Shown in pieces: positions 15,606-26,537 of a DNA stretch of 64,000 bases. Both the position numbers and the translations under genes were made by a program. Location: the NCBI RefSeq assembly GCF_013912065.1, contig NZ_JACESA010000010.1, positions 88,163 through 152,162 of the forward strand. The letters are read 5' to 3'. The notes beneath the pieces are model-generated. The model saw only the letters and a program-made list of their open reading frames with translations, ran no database searches and had not been told where the DNA came from. Source of the DNA: Brevundimonas sp. GTDB lineage: Bacteria > Pseudomonadota > Alphaproteobacteria > Caulobacterales > Caulobacteraceae. The first letter of the stretch is position 1, and each line of letters starts with the position of its first letter.

Positions 15606-16961
15606 TCAGTCGGCGGTGACGAGGTCCTTGTCACCGGGTCCGGCGGCCGGGTCGGGCCGGGCGGCGATAGGCTGGGCCGGACCGTTGAGCGCCGCGTGCA
15701 GCGCGTCCCGATCCAGTTCGCCCTCCCAGCGGGCGACGACGATGGTGGCCACCGCATTGCCGATGAAGTTGGTCAGGGCCCGGCATTCGCTCATGAACCG
15801 GTCGATACCCAGGATCAGGGCCATGCCCGCGACCGGAACGGTGGGGACCACAGACAGGGTCGCCGCCAGGGTGATGAAGCCCGCCCCGGTGATGCCGGCC
15901 GCCCCCTTGGACGACAACATGGCGACCAGCAGCAGCAGGATCTGCTGTTGCAGCGTCAGCTCGATGTTCAGTGCCTGGGCGATGAACAGGGCCGCCATGG
16001 TCATATAGATGTTGGTGCCGTCCAGATTGAACGAATAGCCGGTCGGCACGACCAGGCCGACCACCGACTTGGAGGCGCCGGCGCGTTCCATCTTGTTCAG
16101 CAGCGACGGCAGGGCGGCCTCCGACGAGGAGGTGCCGAGGACCAGCAGCAATTCTTCCTTCAGGTAGCGGATCAGCTTCAGGATGTTGAATCCGTTGGCC
16201 CAGGCCACCAGACCCAGGACGCCGACCACGAAGACGATGGCGGTGATGTAGAAGGTGGCGACCAGGGCGGCCAGGTTGGCGATCGAGCCGATGCCGTATT
16301 TGCCGATGGTGAAGGCGAAGGCGCCAAAGGCGCCGATGGGCGCGGCCTTCATCAGGATCGCCACCAGTTTGAAGAAGGCGTGGCTGATCGATTCCAGGAA
16401 GTTCAGCACCGGCTTGCCGACGTCGCCGACCATGGCCAGGGCGATGCCGAACAGGACCGAGACGAACAGGACCTGCAGGATGTTGCCGTCGGCAAAGGCC
16501 GAGACCATGGTGTCGGGAATGACGCCGGTCAGGAAGCCGACGATCGTCGTCTCGTGCGCCTGTTCCGAATATTTGGCGACCGCGCCGACGTCCAGGGAAG
16601 CCGGGTCGATGTTCAGACCGTGTCCAGGCCGAACCAGGTTGGCGATGATCAGGCCGATGATCAGGGCCAGGGTCGAGAAGGTCAGGAAATAGGCGAAGGC
16701 CTTGGCCGCCACCCGGCCGACCCGGCCGATGTCGCGCATTCCGGCGATGCCGGTGACGATGGTCAGGAAGATGACCGGAGCGATCACCATCTTCACCAGT
16801 TTGATGAAGGCGTCGCCCAGCGGCTTCAGGCCCTCGCCGAACGTCGGCCAGAAATGCCCGATGAAGGCGCCCGCGACGATGGCGGTGAGGACCTGAAAAT
16901 AGAGATGCCGGTAGAAGGGGCGGCGGACGGCCGGCTCGGCGGCGGAAGGTAGCGCGATCAC
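15606..16961 (-). CDS. dctA: C4-dicarboxylate:proton symporter DctA
   Basis: Inner-membrane uptake of succinate, fumarate and malate (DAACS family). The 451-residue protein opens with [20 protein letters not shown]. It contains the diagnostic re-entrant loop [17 protein letters not shown] and the motif [20 protein letters not shown], plus [20 protein letters not shown] near the end, and about eight hydrophobic helices. The start is GTG at 16961 with AGGAG six bases upstream. It is divergent from dctB-dctD with their paired binding sites between, the classic dct layout, so expression is expected to answer to external dicarboxylates. The porin gene follows on the same strand. Confidence 0.97.
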   Translation of the reverse strand: MIALPSAAEPAVRRPFYRHLYFQVLTAIVAGAFIGHFWPTFGEGLKPLGDAFIKLVKMVIAPVIFLTIVTGIAGMRDIGRVGRVAAKAFAYFLTFSTLALIIGLIIANLVRPGHGLNIDPASLDVGAVAKYSEQAHETTIVGFLTGVIPDTMVSAFADGNILQVLFVSVLFGIALAMVGDVGKPVLNFLESISHAFFKLVAILMKAAPIGAFGAFAFTIGKYGIGSIANLAALVATFYITAIVFVVGVLGLVAWANGFNILKLIRYLKEELLLVLGTSSSEAALPSLLNKMERAGASKSVVGLVVPTGYSFNLDGTNIYMTMAALFIAQALNIELTLQQQILLLLVAMLSSKGAAGITGAGFITLAATLSVVPTVPVAGMALILGIDRFMSECRALTNFIGNAVATIVVARWEGELDRDALHAALNGPAQPIAARPDPAAGPGDKDLVTAD

Positions 16962-16978
16962 GGAAGGCTCCTGTCACT

Positions 16979-17026
16979 GCGGGACCATCCCGCTTTCCTC
17001 GACGGGCCTCGCTGCTTGCGTCGAGG
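16979..17026 (-). promoter_or_regulatory. Two hairpins in the dctA leader
   Basis: GCGGGA-CCA-TCCCGC (16979-16993) lies 17 bp before the dctA start; CCTCGACG (16997-17004) and CGTCGAGG (17019-17026) form a second stem. Both fall in the likely 5' leader of dctA. Their role is unknown; they could affect message stability or ribosome access. Confidence 0.45.
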
Positions 17027-17142
17027 CTCCAGCCCCTAATGTCCGCCCGTCTCCGAACGCATCCAAACTCCATCGAAGGACATTTTAATCTCTTGTTTTT
17101 ACAAGATAATGCCTTTCCACTCCTGTTAGACACGATGCAGTT

Positions 17143-17160
17143 TGTGCGGAAGAACGCACA
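17143..17160. promoter_or_regulatory. DctD-type upstream activator site 1
   Basis: TGTGCG-N6-CGCACA, a perfect inverted repeat of 18 bp. It has the same arms as the second site 33 bp away (centre to centre) and resembles the rhizobial DctD binding sequence. It lies about 182 bp upstream of the dctA start. Confidence 0.75.
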
Positions 17161-17175
17161 CAGGCATGGCCTATC

Positions 17176-17193
17176 TGTGCGAAATGTCGCACA
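17176..17193. promoter_or_regulatory. DctD-type upstream activator site 2
   Basis: A second perfect TGTGCG-N6-CGCACA repeat, with a different central hexamer. It ends only 9 bp before the dctB start codon, so DctD bound here could both activate dctA and repress its own operon. The 33-bp spacing puts both sites on nearly the same DNA face. Confidence 0.75.
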
Positions 17194-17202
17194 AATGGGT
17201 TC

Positions 17203-19041
17203 ATGATCAGAGCCGCGCTCGGAAAATTTATCGAAAGATCGTCGAGTCTGACTCGCGGTCCATGGATCCTGCTGTTGGGCTGGCTGATCGCCGGCGTCGC
17301 CCTGGCCTGGATCGCGGGCGAGTTCGCGCGACGCGACGCGGTCGGCGAGTTGGAAAGACAGGCCCGCGCCGGCGCCGCCCTGCATGCGGCGGTGCTGCGC
17401 AGCGAACTGGACAAGCAACGCGCCATCCCCATCGTTCTGGCCGGCGATCCCGACGTGTCGGAGCTTCTGGCGGCGCCGGATGCAGCGGCGGTCGACCGCG
17501 TGGATCGCAAGCTGGAGCGGCTGGCGACCCAGACCCGGGCGGCCGTCATCTACATCCTCGACGCCGAGGGTCTGACGCTGGCGTCCAGCAACTGGCGGGC
17601 CTCGACCAGTTTCGTCGGCGCCCGCTATGGCTTCCGGCCCTATTTCAGCAATGCGATGCGGGACGCCGAGGGGGAGTTCTACGCCCTGGGCACCCGCAGC
17701 GGCCGCCCGGGTCTCTATCTGTCGCGACGGGTGGATTCCTCCGGGGGCGAACCCTTGGGCGTGGTGGTGCTGAAGGTCGAGTTCGACGCGCTGGAGGCCG
17801 AATGGCGGGCATCCGGCGAACCCGCCTGGGTGACCGATCCCGGCGGCGTCGTCCTGGTCACCAGCGTACCGGAATGGCGGTTCCGGGCCGTCGCGCCGAT
17901 GGACGACCGGCGGCGTCGCCTGAGCCTGACCGACCTGACCCTGAGCCCCGGCGCCCTTTCGCCCCTCCCCTTCCAGACGCCGGACGGCGACCGTCCGCGC
18001 CTGGTGCGGACCGCCGTCGGCGACGGCCGTCCGCAGACCTGGATGCATTCAGAGACGGACACGGCCACGCCCGGCTGGACCCTGCATCTGCTGACGCCGG
18101 AAAGAGGGGTGGTCGGGGCGGCCGTCAACGGCGCGCGGGGTCTGACCCTGTTGGCCGTCAGCCTGCTGGCCCTGGCCGCCGCCCTGCTGATGCGCCGACG
18201 TCGTCAGGCCCGCGCCCGCGCCCGTGCGGAGGAAGAGGGCCGGGTCGAGCTGGAGCGCCGCATCGACGAACGCACCCGTGCGCTGCGCGAAGCCAATCTG
18301 GCCCTGAACCGGCAGATCGAGGAACGCCGTCGCGCCGAGGCCGCGCGCGAACTGCTGCGCGACGAGTTGGTTCAGGCCAGCAAGCTGGCGGCCCTGGGCC
18401 AGATCGTCGCCAGCGTGGCTCACGAGATCAATCAGCCGGTCGCCGCCATCCAGACCCAGGCCGAGACGGCGGGCGTGCTGCTGGAGCGGGGACAGACGGA
18501 CAAGGCCCAGGGGGTGCTGCGCCGGATCGGCGAGCTGACCGGCCGCATCGGCGCCATCACCCAGGACCTGCGCCTGTTCTCGCGCAAGGCGCCGCCGGTT
18601 ATCGACGAAATCCAGCTGGAGGACGCCATCCAGGGCGCGCTGCAGCTGACGCGCGGCCGGCTGGAAGAACGCGGCGTCGATCTGGAGCGACGCGGCGACG
18701 GCGAGGTGCGGGTCCGCGCCGACCAGTTCCGACTGGAACAGGTGATCGTCAATCTGATCAAGAACGCCGCCGAGGCCATGGAGGATCAGGACGACGCCCG
18801 GCTGATCCTGACCGTGGCGCGCGAGGGCGACCGCGTCCGCCTGATTTTCGCCGACAACGGGCCGGGCGTCGCGCCGGAGGTGGCGCGTCAGCTGTTCACC
18901 CCGTTCGTCACCACGCGGGCCAACGGCCTGGGACTGGGCCTGGTCATCTGCCGCGACATCGTCGCCGGCTTCGGGGGCGAACTGGATCTGGTCGCCAGCG
19001 ACGAGGGCGCGACCTTCGTCGCCACGTTGAGGACCGCATGA
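17203..19041 (+). CDS. dctB: C4-dicarboxylate sensor histidine kinase DctB
   Basis: Membrane kinase that senses external C4-dicarboxylates and phosphorylates DctD. The 612-residue protein has a first helix at about 22-42 (WILLLGWLIAGVALAWIAGE), a periplasmic sensor with the DctB pattern YGFRPYFSNAMRDAEGEFYA, a second helix at about 310-330, a coiled coil (RRIDERTRALREANLALNRQ), the phosphoacceptor His407 in VAHEINQPVAAIQTQ, and ATPase boxes NLIKNAAEAM, DNGPGV and GLGLGLVICRDI. HEINQPV is the DctB/FixL-type H-box. The stop overlaps the dctD start (ATGA). Confidence 0.95.
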   Translation: MIRAALGKFIERSSSLTRGPWILLLGWLIAGVALAWIAGEFARRDAVGELERQARAGAALHAAVLRSELDKQRAIPIVLAGDPDVSELLAAPDAAAVDRVDRKLERLATQTRAAVIYILDAEGLTLASSNWRASTSFVGARYGFRPYFSNAMRDAEGEFYALGTRSGRPGLYLSRRVDSSGGEPLGVVVLKVEFDALEAEWRASGEPAWVTDPGGVVLVTSVPEWRFRAVAPMDDRRRRLSLTDLTLSPGALSPLPFQTPDGDRPRLVRTAVGDGRPQTWMHSETDTATPGWTLHLLTPERGVVGAAVNGARGLTLLAVSLLALAAALLMRRRRQARARARAEEEGRVELERRIDERTRALREANLALNRQIEERRRAEAARELLRDELVQASKLAALGQIVASVAHEINQPVAAIQTQAETAGVLLERGQTDKAQGVLRRIGELTGRIGAITQDLRLFSRKAPPVIDEIQLEDAIQGALQLTRGRLEERGVDLERRGDGEVRVRADQFRLEQVIVNLIKNAAEAMEDQDDARLILTVAREGDRVRLIFADNGPGVAPEVARQLFTPFVTTRANGLGLGLVICRDIVAGFGGELDLVASDEGATFVATLRTA

Positions 19042-20375
19042 CGCCCCTGCCGCTGCCCCAGACCGTCGCCCTGGTCGAGGACGACGCCGACTTCCGTCAG
19101 GCCCTGGTGGAGCGATTGACGCTCGAAGGCCTGGAGGTCCGCGCCTTCACGGCGGCCGAGCCGGCGCTGAAGGCGCTCGACGCCGACTTCGCCGGGGTGG
19201 TCGTCACCGATCTGCGGATGCCGGGGATGGACGGGCGACAACTGCTGACGCGGCTGCAGGCCCTAGACCCCAGCCTGCCGGTCATCATGATCACGGGGCA
19301 TGGCGACATCGCCGACGCCGTCGCCGCCATGCACGACGGCGCCTATGATTTCGTCGCCAAACCCTTTCCGTTCGAACGGCTGCAGGACAGTCTGAACCGG
19401 GCGCTGGAGAAGCGCGGCCTGGTGCTGGAGAACCGCCGTCTGAGCGCTCTGGCCGCCGAGGGCGGACACGAACTGCCTCTGGCGGGGTCGTCCCGCGCGA
19501 TCACGGCGCTTCGGGCGACGATCGCCCAGATCGCCGACGCAAGGATGGACGTGCTGATCGAAGGCGAGACCGGGGTCGGCAAGGAGGCCGTCGCCCGCGC
19601 CCTGCACAACGGCGGCCGTCGGCGGCTGGCGCCCTTCGTCGCCGTCAACTGCGGCGCCCTGCCCGACGGCCTGATCGAGAGCGAACTGTTCGGCCACGAA
19701 CTGGGCGCCTTCGCCGGGGCCATGCGACGGCGGGTGGGGCATGTGGAGCGCGCCCACAACGGCTCGCTGTTCCTCGACGAGGTCGAGAGCATGCCCCTGG
19801 CCGTGCAGGTCAAGATGTTGCGGGTGCTTGAGGAGCGCGAGATCCACCCGATCGGCGCCAACGAGCCCCGCGTGCTGGACCTGCGCATCCTGGCCTCGGC
19901 CAAGCTCGATCTGGGCGAGGCGGCCCGGCGCGGCGATTTCCGCGAGGACCTATTCTATCGGCTGAACGTGGTGCGGCTGCGCGTGCCGCCGCTGCGCGAA
20001 CGGCGTGAGGACGTCCCGCTGCTGTTCGCCCATTTCCTGCGCCGCGCCGCCGACCGCCACGGGGTCGAGCCGCCGTCGATCGATGACGGGATCCGGCGTC
20101 GCCTGCTGGAGGAGAACTGGCCCGGCAATATCCGCGAACTGGCCCATTTCGCCGAACGGGTCGTGCTGGGCCTGGAGGAAGGGAACGCCGCAGACCCCGC
20201 CGATCTCAGCCTGCCCGACCGGCTTCACCGCTTCGAGGGCGAACTGCTGCGCGGCGCCCTCCAGACCCATCGTGGCGACATCGTCGCCGTGCTGGAAGAG
20301 ATGCGGATTCCGCGCAAGACCCTCTACGACAAGCTCCAGCGCCACGGGCTGAGACCAGCCGACTTCCGTGCCTGA
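19038..20375 (+). CDS. dctD: C4-dicarboxylate response regulator DctD (NtrC family)
   Basis: A 445-residue activator paired with DctB. Receiver at about 8-125 with acceptor Asp in VVTDLRMPGMDG; AAA+ domain at about 150-380 with Walker A GETGVGKE, Walker B GSLFLDEVES and arginine finger region FREDLFYRLNVVRLRVPPLR; C-terminal Fis-type HTH (RGDIVAVLEEMRIPRKTLYD). The sigma54-contact loop reads GAFAGA (after ELFGHEL) instead of GAFTGA, losing the conserved threonine. Translationally coupled to dctB. It presumably binds the two TGTGCG-N6-CGCACA sites before dctB. Converges with the hybrid kinase gene, with 3 bp between stops. Confidence 0.95.
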   Translation: MTPLPLPQTVALVEDDADFRQALVERLTLEGLEVRAFTAAEPALKALDADFAGVVVTDLRMPGMDGRQLLTRLQALDPSLPVIMITGHGDIADAVAAMHDGAYDFVAKPFPFERLQDSLNRALEKRGLVLENRRLSALAAEGGHELPLAGSSRAITALRATIAQIADARMDVLIEGETGVGKEAVARALHNGGRRRLAPFVAVNCGALPDGLIESELFGHELGAFAGAMRRRVGHVERAHNGSLFLDEVESMPLAVQVKMLRVLEEREIHPIGANEPRVLDLRILASAKLDLGEAARRGDFREDLFYRLNVVRLRVPPLRERREDVPLLFAHFLRRAADRHGVEPPSIDDGIRRRLLEENWPGNIRELAHFAERVVLGLEEGNAADPADLSLPDRLHRFEGELLRGALQTHRGDIVAVLEEMRIPRKTLYDKLQRHGLRPADFRA

Positions 20376-20378
20376 TCG

Positions 20379-22883
<2,505 letters not shown>

Positions 22884-23078
22884 GCGGCTTCCGATTTGGT
22901 CGGAGACTGACACGCGGTTCGTTGAATAAGCCTTATCGACGTATCGATGGCGATCCTTCTGCGGTCTGCGGCAGACTCCGCGTTGACCGCCCCCGGGCTT
23001 TCGGCTATAGGCCCGCCCTCTTGAGATTTCCGCGCCGTGGACGTGTGCTCCGCGGCGTTTTCCGTTCGAAGGTTTGAA

Positions 23079-23348
23079 ATGGCTAACAACCCCGGCGCCC
23101 GCAAGGCGATCCGCAAGATCGAAGCGCGGACCGAAGTTAACAAGGCGCGCCGCTCGCGGGTCCGCACCTATCTGCGCAAGTTCCAGGAAGCTCTGGCCGG
23201 TGGCGACGCCGCCGTCGCCAAGACCGCATTCGTGGAAGCCCAGTCCGAGCTGATGCGCGCCGTCTCCAAGGGCGTCGTCCACAAGAACACCGGCTCTCGC
23301 AAGGTGTCGCGTCTGGCCGCCCAGCTGAAGAAGCTTTCGGCCGCCTAA
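23079..23348 (+). CDS. rpsT: Ribosomal protein S20
   Basis: An 89-residue basic protein that binds 16S rRNA in the small subunit. It has the S20 pattern [39 protein letters not shown], and a C-terminus rich in Lys and Ala ([18 protein letters not shown]). The ATG at 23079 gives the invariant MAN start; in-frame upstream codons add an unrelated leader. It sits just before dnaA, as in Caulobacter, and is followed by a strong terminator at 23417. Confidence 0.97.
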   Translation: MANNPGARKAIRKIEARTEVNKARRSRVRTYLRKFQEALAGGDAAVAKTAFVEAQSELMRAVSKGVVHKNTGSRKVSRLAAQLKKLSAA

Positions 23349-23416
23349 GCCCTTCAGGGATTTCCCGACCACGGAACGGCTGTCGTCGTTTCGTTACGGG
23401 GTTTTATCGTGTTTTC

Positions 23417-23459
23417 AACGGCGAAGGGGCAAGTGCTCCTTCGCCGTTTTGTGTTTTCC
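23417..23459 (+). terminator. Rho-independent terminator of rpsT
   Basis: AACGGCGAAGG (23417-23427) and CCTTCGCCGTT (23438-23448) are perfect 11-bp arms, and the inner bases can extend the stem. A run of TTTTGTGTTTT follows. It lies 69 bp after the rpsT stop and isolates dnaA from rpsT readthrough. Confidence 0.85.
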
Positions 23460-23486
23460 CGTTAACTCTCCTTAAGCACGAATACG

Positions 23487-23575
23487 GACTCCACGCAGGG
23501 GAAACCGCGAAATTCCCAAGCAGGATTAGCGTTTGACGGAGTCAAACAATTTAACTGCGAATCGACCAACGAATC
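23487..23575 (+). promoter_or_regulatory. dnaA upstream region: four GANTC sites and a palindrome
   Basis: GACTC (23487), GAGTC (23539), GAATC (23559) and GAATC (23571) are CcrM methylation sites within 89 bp. The second sits at the centre of GTTTGAC-GGA-GTCAAAC (23531-23547), a perfect 7-bp-arm palindrome. In Caulobacter, dnaA transcription depends on the methylation state of GANTC in its promoter, so cell-cycle control is the natural reading. TTGACC at 23580 could be a -35 element. No DnaA box was recognised between rpsT and dnaA. The remainder to 23822 is a long leader without other visible features. Confidence 0.6.
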
Positions 23576-23822
23576 AGCGTTGACCGGACCGGCTCTGAGC
23601 GTAAGTTTTGGCCTCTAACGCACTTCCATCCCAACACGGATGAAGACGGCGCGGGACGATAGTTTCGCGTCGGCGGGAGATGTCTGTCCAGGAGCTCGGC
23701 CCCGTCCGAAAAGCATCGCTTTTCGGCGCAGGAGAAGTCGTCCCTGAACCATCGCCCTGAAGCGCCGAAGGTCGGAATGGTTTTTAGTGGGTGGCGGAAC
23801 GATGGTTGGAGGTGCGACGGCG

Positions 23823-25280
23823 ATGGTGGGCGGCGCCAACGGATCGAACATGACAGATCCGGACCGCATCTGGACTGAGGCCTCAGGGCGGTTGCGGGCG
23901 GAGATCGGCGACGGTCCCTTTTCGTCCTATATCGCGCCTTCCGCCGTGCGGGTGGATTCGGCCGGCCAGCTGATCCTGGTCACCCCCACCGCCTATGCAC
24001 GTGACTGGGTCCGCAAGAACGCCCTGCGCCGGATGAACGAGCTGTGGCTGGGGCTGGACGGCCTGAACCGCCGCCTGGACGTCCGCTGCCGCGCCGAAGT
24101 CGGCTCCGCCCCGCCCGCCTCGGCCATACGCGCCGGCAATATCGTGGACGCCACCCCCCGGCTCGCCGCCCTGTCGTCTTCCAGCCTGACCGCCGCTCCC
24201 ACGATCGCCCCGGTCGCCGACGGCGCCCGCGCCGTGCGCGCCGCCGGCCTGCAGGAACGCCTGACCTTCGACAGTTTCGTCGAGGGCCAGGGCAACGCCT
24301 TCGCCCTGGCCATCGCCAAACAGGTGGCCAGCTGGGCCGACGGCCATTTTAATCCGGTCTTCTTCTGCGGCCCTTACGGCTACGGCAAGACCCACCTGCT
24401 GAACGCCATTGCGTGGGAAGCCCAGCGCCTGCGGCCGGAGGCCAAGGTGGTCTATCTGACCGCCGAGCGCTTCCTGTCGACCTTCGTCAAGGCGATGCAG
24501 GACCGTTCGACCGCCGCCTTCAAGGAAAGCCTGCGTTCGGCCGACATGCTGCTGCTGGACGACGTCCAGTTCGTCGGGGGCAAGACGAGCACCCAGGAAG
24601 AACTGCTGTCGACCCTGACCGCCCTGATCGAGGACGGCAAACGGATCGTCTTCTCGGCCGACCGCGCGCCGATGGCCCTGACCGAGGTCGAGCCCCGCCT
24701 GCGCAGCCACTTAGCCGCCGGCCTGACCTGCCCGGTCGAGGCGGGCGACCGCGAGCTGAAGATCGCCGTGGCCCAGAACCGTCTGAAGGCCCTGTCGGCC
24801 CTGGGCGTGGTCCAGGGCGAGGCGGCGCCGGAGGTCCTGGCCCAGCTGGTCGATCGCACCCCCGGCTCGATGCGCGAGCTGGAGGGCGCCGTGAACACCC
24901 TGGCCGCCGCCGCCGGATCGCGCCTGTCCACCGTCTCGGTCGACGAGGCCTCGGTCCTGCTGGGCGCCGCCCTGCGCGGCGGTCCCGAGCGCCGCATCAC
25001 GGTGGACGAGATCCAGAAAACGGTCGCGGACCACTTCAACCTGAAGCAGGCCGACCTGCTCAGCGAGCGCCGCACCCGTTCGGTCGCCCGTCCGCGCCAG
25101 ATCGCCATGTATCTGTGCAAGCAGCACACGACCCGTTCCTATCCTGACATCGGCCGTCGCTTCGGCGGACGCGACCACACCACGGTCCTGCACGGCGTGC
25201 GCAAGATCGAGGAACTGATGGCTCAGGACGACCAGATCGCCCGCGACGTCGAGGCCCTGACCCGCAAGCTGCGGGGCTGA
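23823..25280 (+). CDS. dnaA: Chromosomal replication initiator DnaA
   Basis: Binds DnaA boxes at oriC and opens the duplex. Domain I lies near the N-terminus (RIWTEASGRLRAEIGDGPFS), then a variable linker, AAA+ domain III with Walker A GPYGYGKTHLLNAIA and Walker B ADMLLLDDVQFVGGK, and domain IV HTH with the signature RRFGGRDHTTVLHGVRKIEE. Length is about 485 residues. The start is uncertain: ATG 23823 has GGAGG 10 bases upstream; ATG 23802, GTG 23787 and ATG 23850 (MTDPDRIWT) are in frame. A GC hairpin follows the stop, then dnaN 138 bp on. The long leader and GANTC sites suggest transcriptional and perhaps translational control. Confidence 0.96.
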   Translation: MVGGANGSNMTDPDRIWTEASGRLRAEIGDGPFSSYIAPSAVRVDSAGQLILVTPTAYARDWVRKNALRRMNELWLGLDGLNRRLDVRCRAEVGSAPPASAIRAGNIVDATPRLAALSSSSLTAAPTIAPVADGARAVRAAGLQERLTFDSFVEGQGNAFALAIAKQVASWADGHFNPVFFCGPYGYGKTHLLNAIAWEAQRLRPEAKVVYLTAERFLSTFVKAMQDRSTAAFKESLRSADMLLLDDVQFVGGKTSTQEELLSTLTALIEDGKRIVFSADRAPMALTEVEPRLRSHLAAGLTCPVEAGDRELKIAVAQNRLKALSALGVVQGEAAPEVLAQLVDRTPGSMRELEGAVNTLAAAAGSRLSTVSVDEASVLLGAALRGGPERRITVDEIQKTVADHFNLKQADLLSERRTRSVARPRQIAMYLCKQHTTRSYPDIGRRFGGRDHTTVLHGVRKIEELMAQDDQIARDVEALTRKLRG

Positions 25281-25284
25281 AATC

Positions 25285-25308
25285 CTCCCTCCCCTGCGGG
25301 GGAGGGAG
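25285..25308 (+). terminator. GC hairpin after dnaA
   Basis: CTCCCTCCCC (25285-25294) and GGGGAGGGAG (25299-25308) are perfect 10-bp arms with a 4-base loop, 4 bp after the dnaA stop. There is no T run, so it may reduce rather than stop transcription into dnaN. The sequence resembles a palindrome that recurs between genes in many alphaproteobacteria, but only one copy was noticed here. Confidence 0.5.
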
Positions 25309-25418
25309 AAATCTGTGAACGGCTCGAACCGCCTTCCTTGCCCCGCCCGCCTAATCCGCTAGTGTCCTAGGCCACTTAACCGCGACCCTTCGAGTCGGGC
25401 CGCGCCGGGCGAGACGAC

Positions 25419-26537
25419 ATGCAACTGACCATCGAACGATCCGCGCTCCTGAAGGCCCTGGGCCATGTGCAGAGCGTGGTCGAACGTCGAAACACCATTC
25501 CCATCCTGTCCAACGTCCTGCTGAGCGCCGGGCGAGACCGTCTGGCCTTCGCGGCCACCGACCTGGACATGGAGATGGTGGACGAGGCCGAGGCGACGGT
25601 GAACGTCGAGGGCCAGATCACCGCCCCCGCCCACACCCTGTACGAGATCGTGCGCAAGCTGCCGGAAGGCGCCGAGGTCTCGCTGCTCTATTCGGGCGAC
25701 GATCCCCGCCTGGTGGTCTCGGCCGGGCGGTCGCGCTTCAACCTGCCGGTCCTGCCGGCGGGCGACTTCCCGGTCATGTCGACCGACAGCGCCGGCGCCT
25801 CCTACGTCATGCCCAAGGAAGACCTGGCGCGACTGATCGACAAGACCCGGTTCGCCGTCTCGACCGAAGAGACCCGCTATTATCTGAACGGCCTGTATCT
25901 GCACACGGTCGCCGAGGCCGGCGTGCCCCTGCTGCGCGCCGTGGCCACCGACGGCCACCGTCTGGCCCTGGCCGAGACCCCGGCGCCCGAGGGCGCGGCC
26001 GGCGGCCCCGGCGTCATCGTGCCGCGCAAGACCGTGGACCAGGTCCGCCGCCTGCTGGACGACGCCGGCGGCCCGGTCGAGGTCACGGTCTCGGCCCAGA
26101 AGATCCGCTTCCAGATGGGCGAGGCCAGCCTGACCTCCAAGGTCATCGACGGCGCCTTCCCCGACTATCTGCGCGTCATTCCCAAGGGCAATGACAAACA
26201 GGCCGACATCGACAACGCCCTGTTCGCCAAGGCCGTCGACCGCGTCGCCACCATCTCGGCCGAGAAGAGCCGGTCGGTGAAACTGGCCTTCGACAACGAC
26301 CGGGTGAAGCTGACCGTCCGCAACATGGAGGCCGGACAGGCCGAGGAAGAGGTCGAGATCGGCTATTCCGACGAACCGTTCGAGATCGGCTTCAACGCCC
26401 GCTATCTGCTGGACGTCGCCGGCCAGATCACCGGCGAAAACGCCGCCTTCCGCTTCGCCGACCCGGCCTCGCCGACGCTGGTGCTCGATCCGGGCGATCC
26501 GGGCGTCCAGTACGTACTGATGCCGCTGCGGGTGTGA
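25419..26537 (+). CDS. dnaN: DNA polymerase III beta sliding clamp
   Basis: Ring-shaped clamp that holds the replicative polymerase on DNA. The 372-residue protein has three repeated clamp domains: MQLTIERSALLKALGHVQSV with RRNTIPILSNVLLSA in the first, MPKEDLARLIDKTRFAVSTE and TRYYLNGLYLHTV in the second, and FPDYLRVIPKGNDKQADIDN leading into the third, ending [10 protein letters not shown], the canonical C-terminus. The start ATG follows GGGCGAGACGAC. The next gene, an unrelated lipoprotein, begins within the last codons (GTGA overlap) in place of recF. Confidence 0.97.
   Translation: MQLTIERSALLKALGHVQSVVERRNTIPILSNVLLSAGRDRLAFAATDLDMEMVDEAEATVNVEGQITAPAHTLYEIVRKLPEGAEVSLLYSGDDPRLVVSAGRSRFNLPVLPAGDFPVMSTDSAGASYVMPKEDLARLIDKTRFAVSTEETRYYLNGLYLHTVAEAGVPLLRAVATDGHRLALAETPAPEGAAGGPGVIVPRKTVDQVRRLLDDAGGPVEVTVSAQKIRFQMGEASLTSKVIDGAFPDYLRVIPKGNDKQADIDNALFAKAVDRVATISAEKSRSVKLAFDNDRVKLTVRNMEAGQAEEEVEIGYSDEPFEIGFNARYLLDVAGQITGENAAFRFADPASPTLVLDPGDPGVQYVLMPLRV

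Noticed and set aside
23461-23477. CtrA binding site TTAA-N7-TTAA before dnaA
   Set aside because: The two TTAA are separated by 6 bases, not 7, so the match is inexact and was not called.
23349-23822. Replication origin next to dnaA
   Set aside because: No DnaA box (TTATCCACA-like) cluster or AT-rich unwinding element was found; in related bacteria the origin lies away from dnaA.
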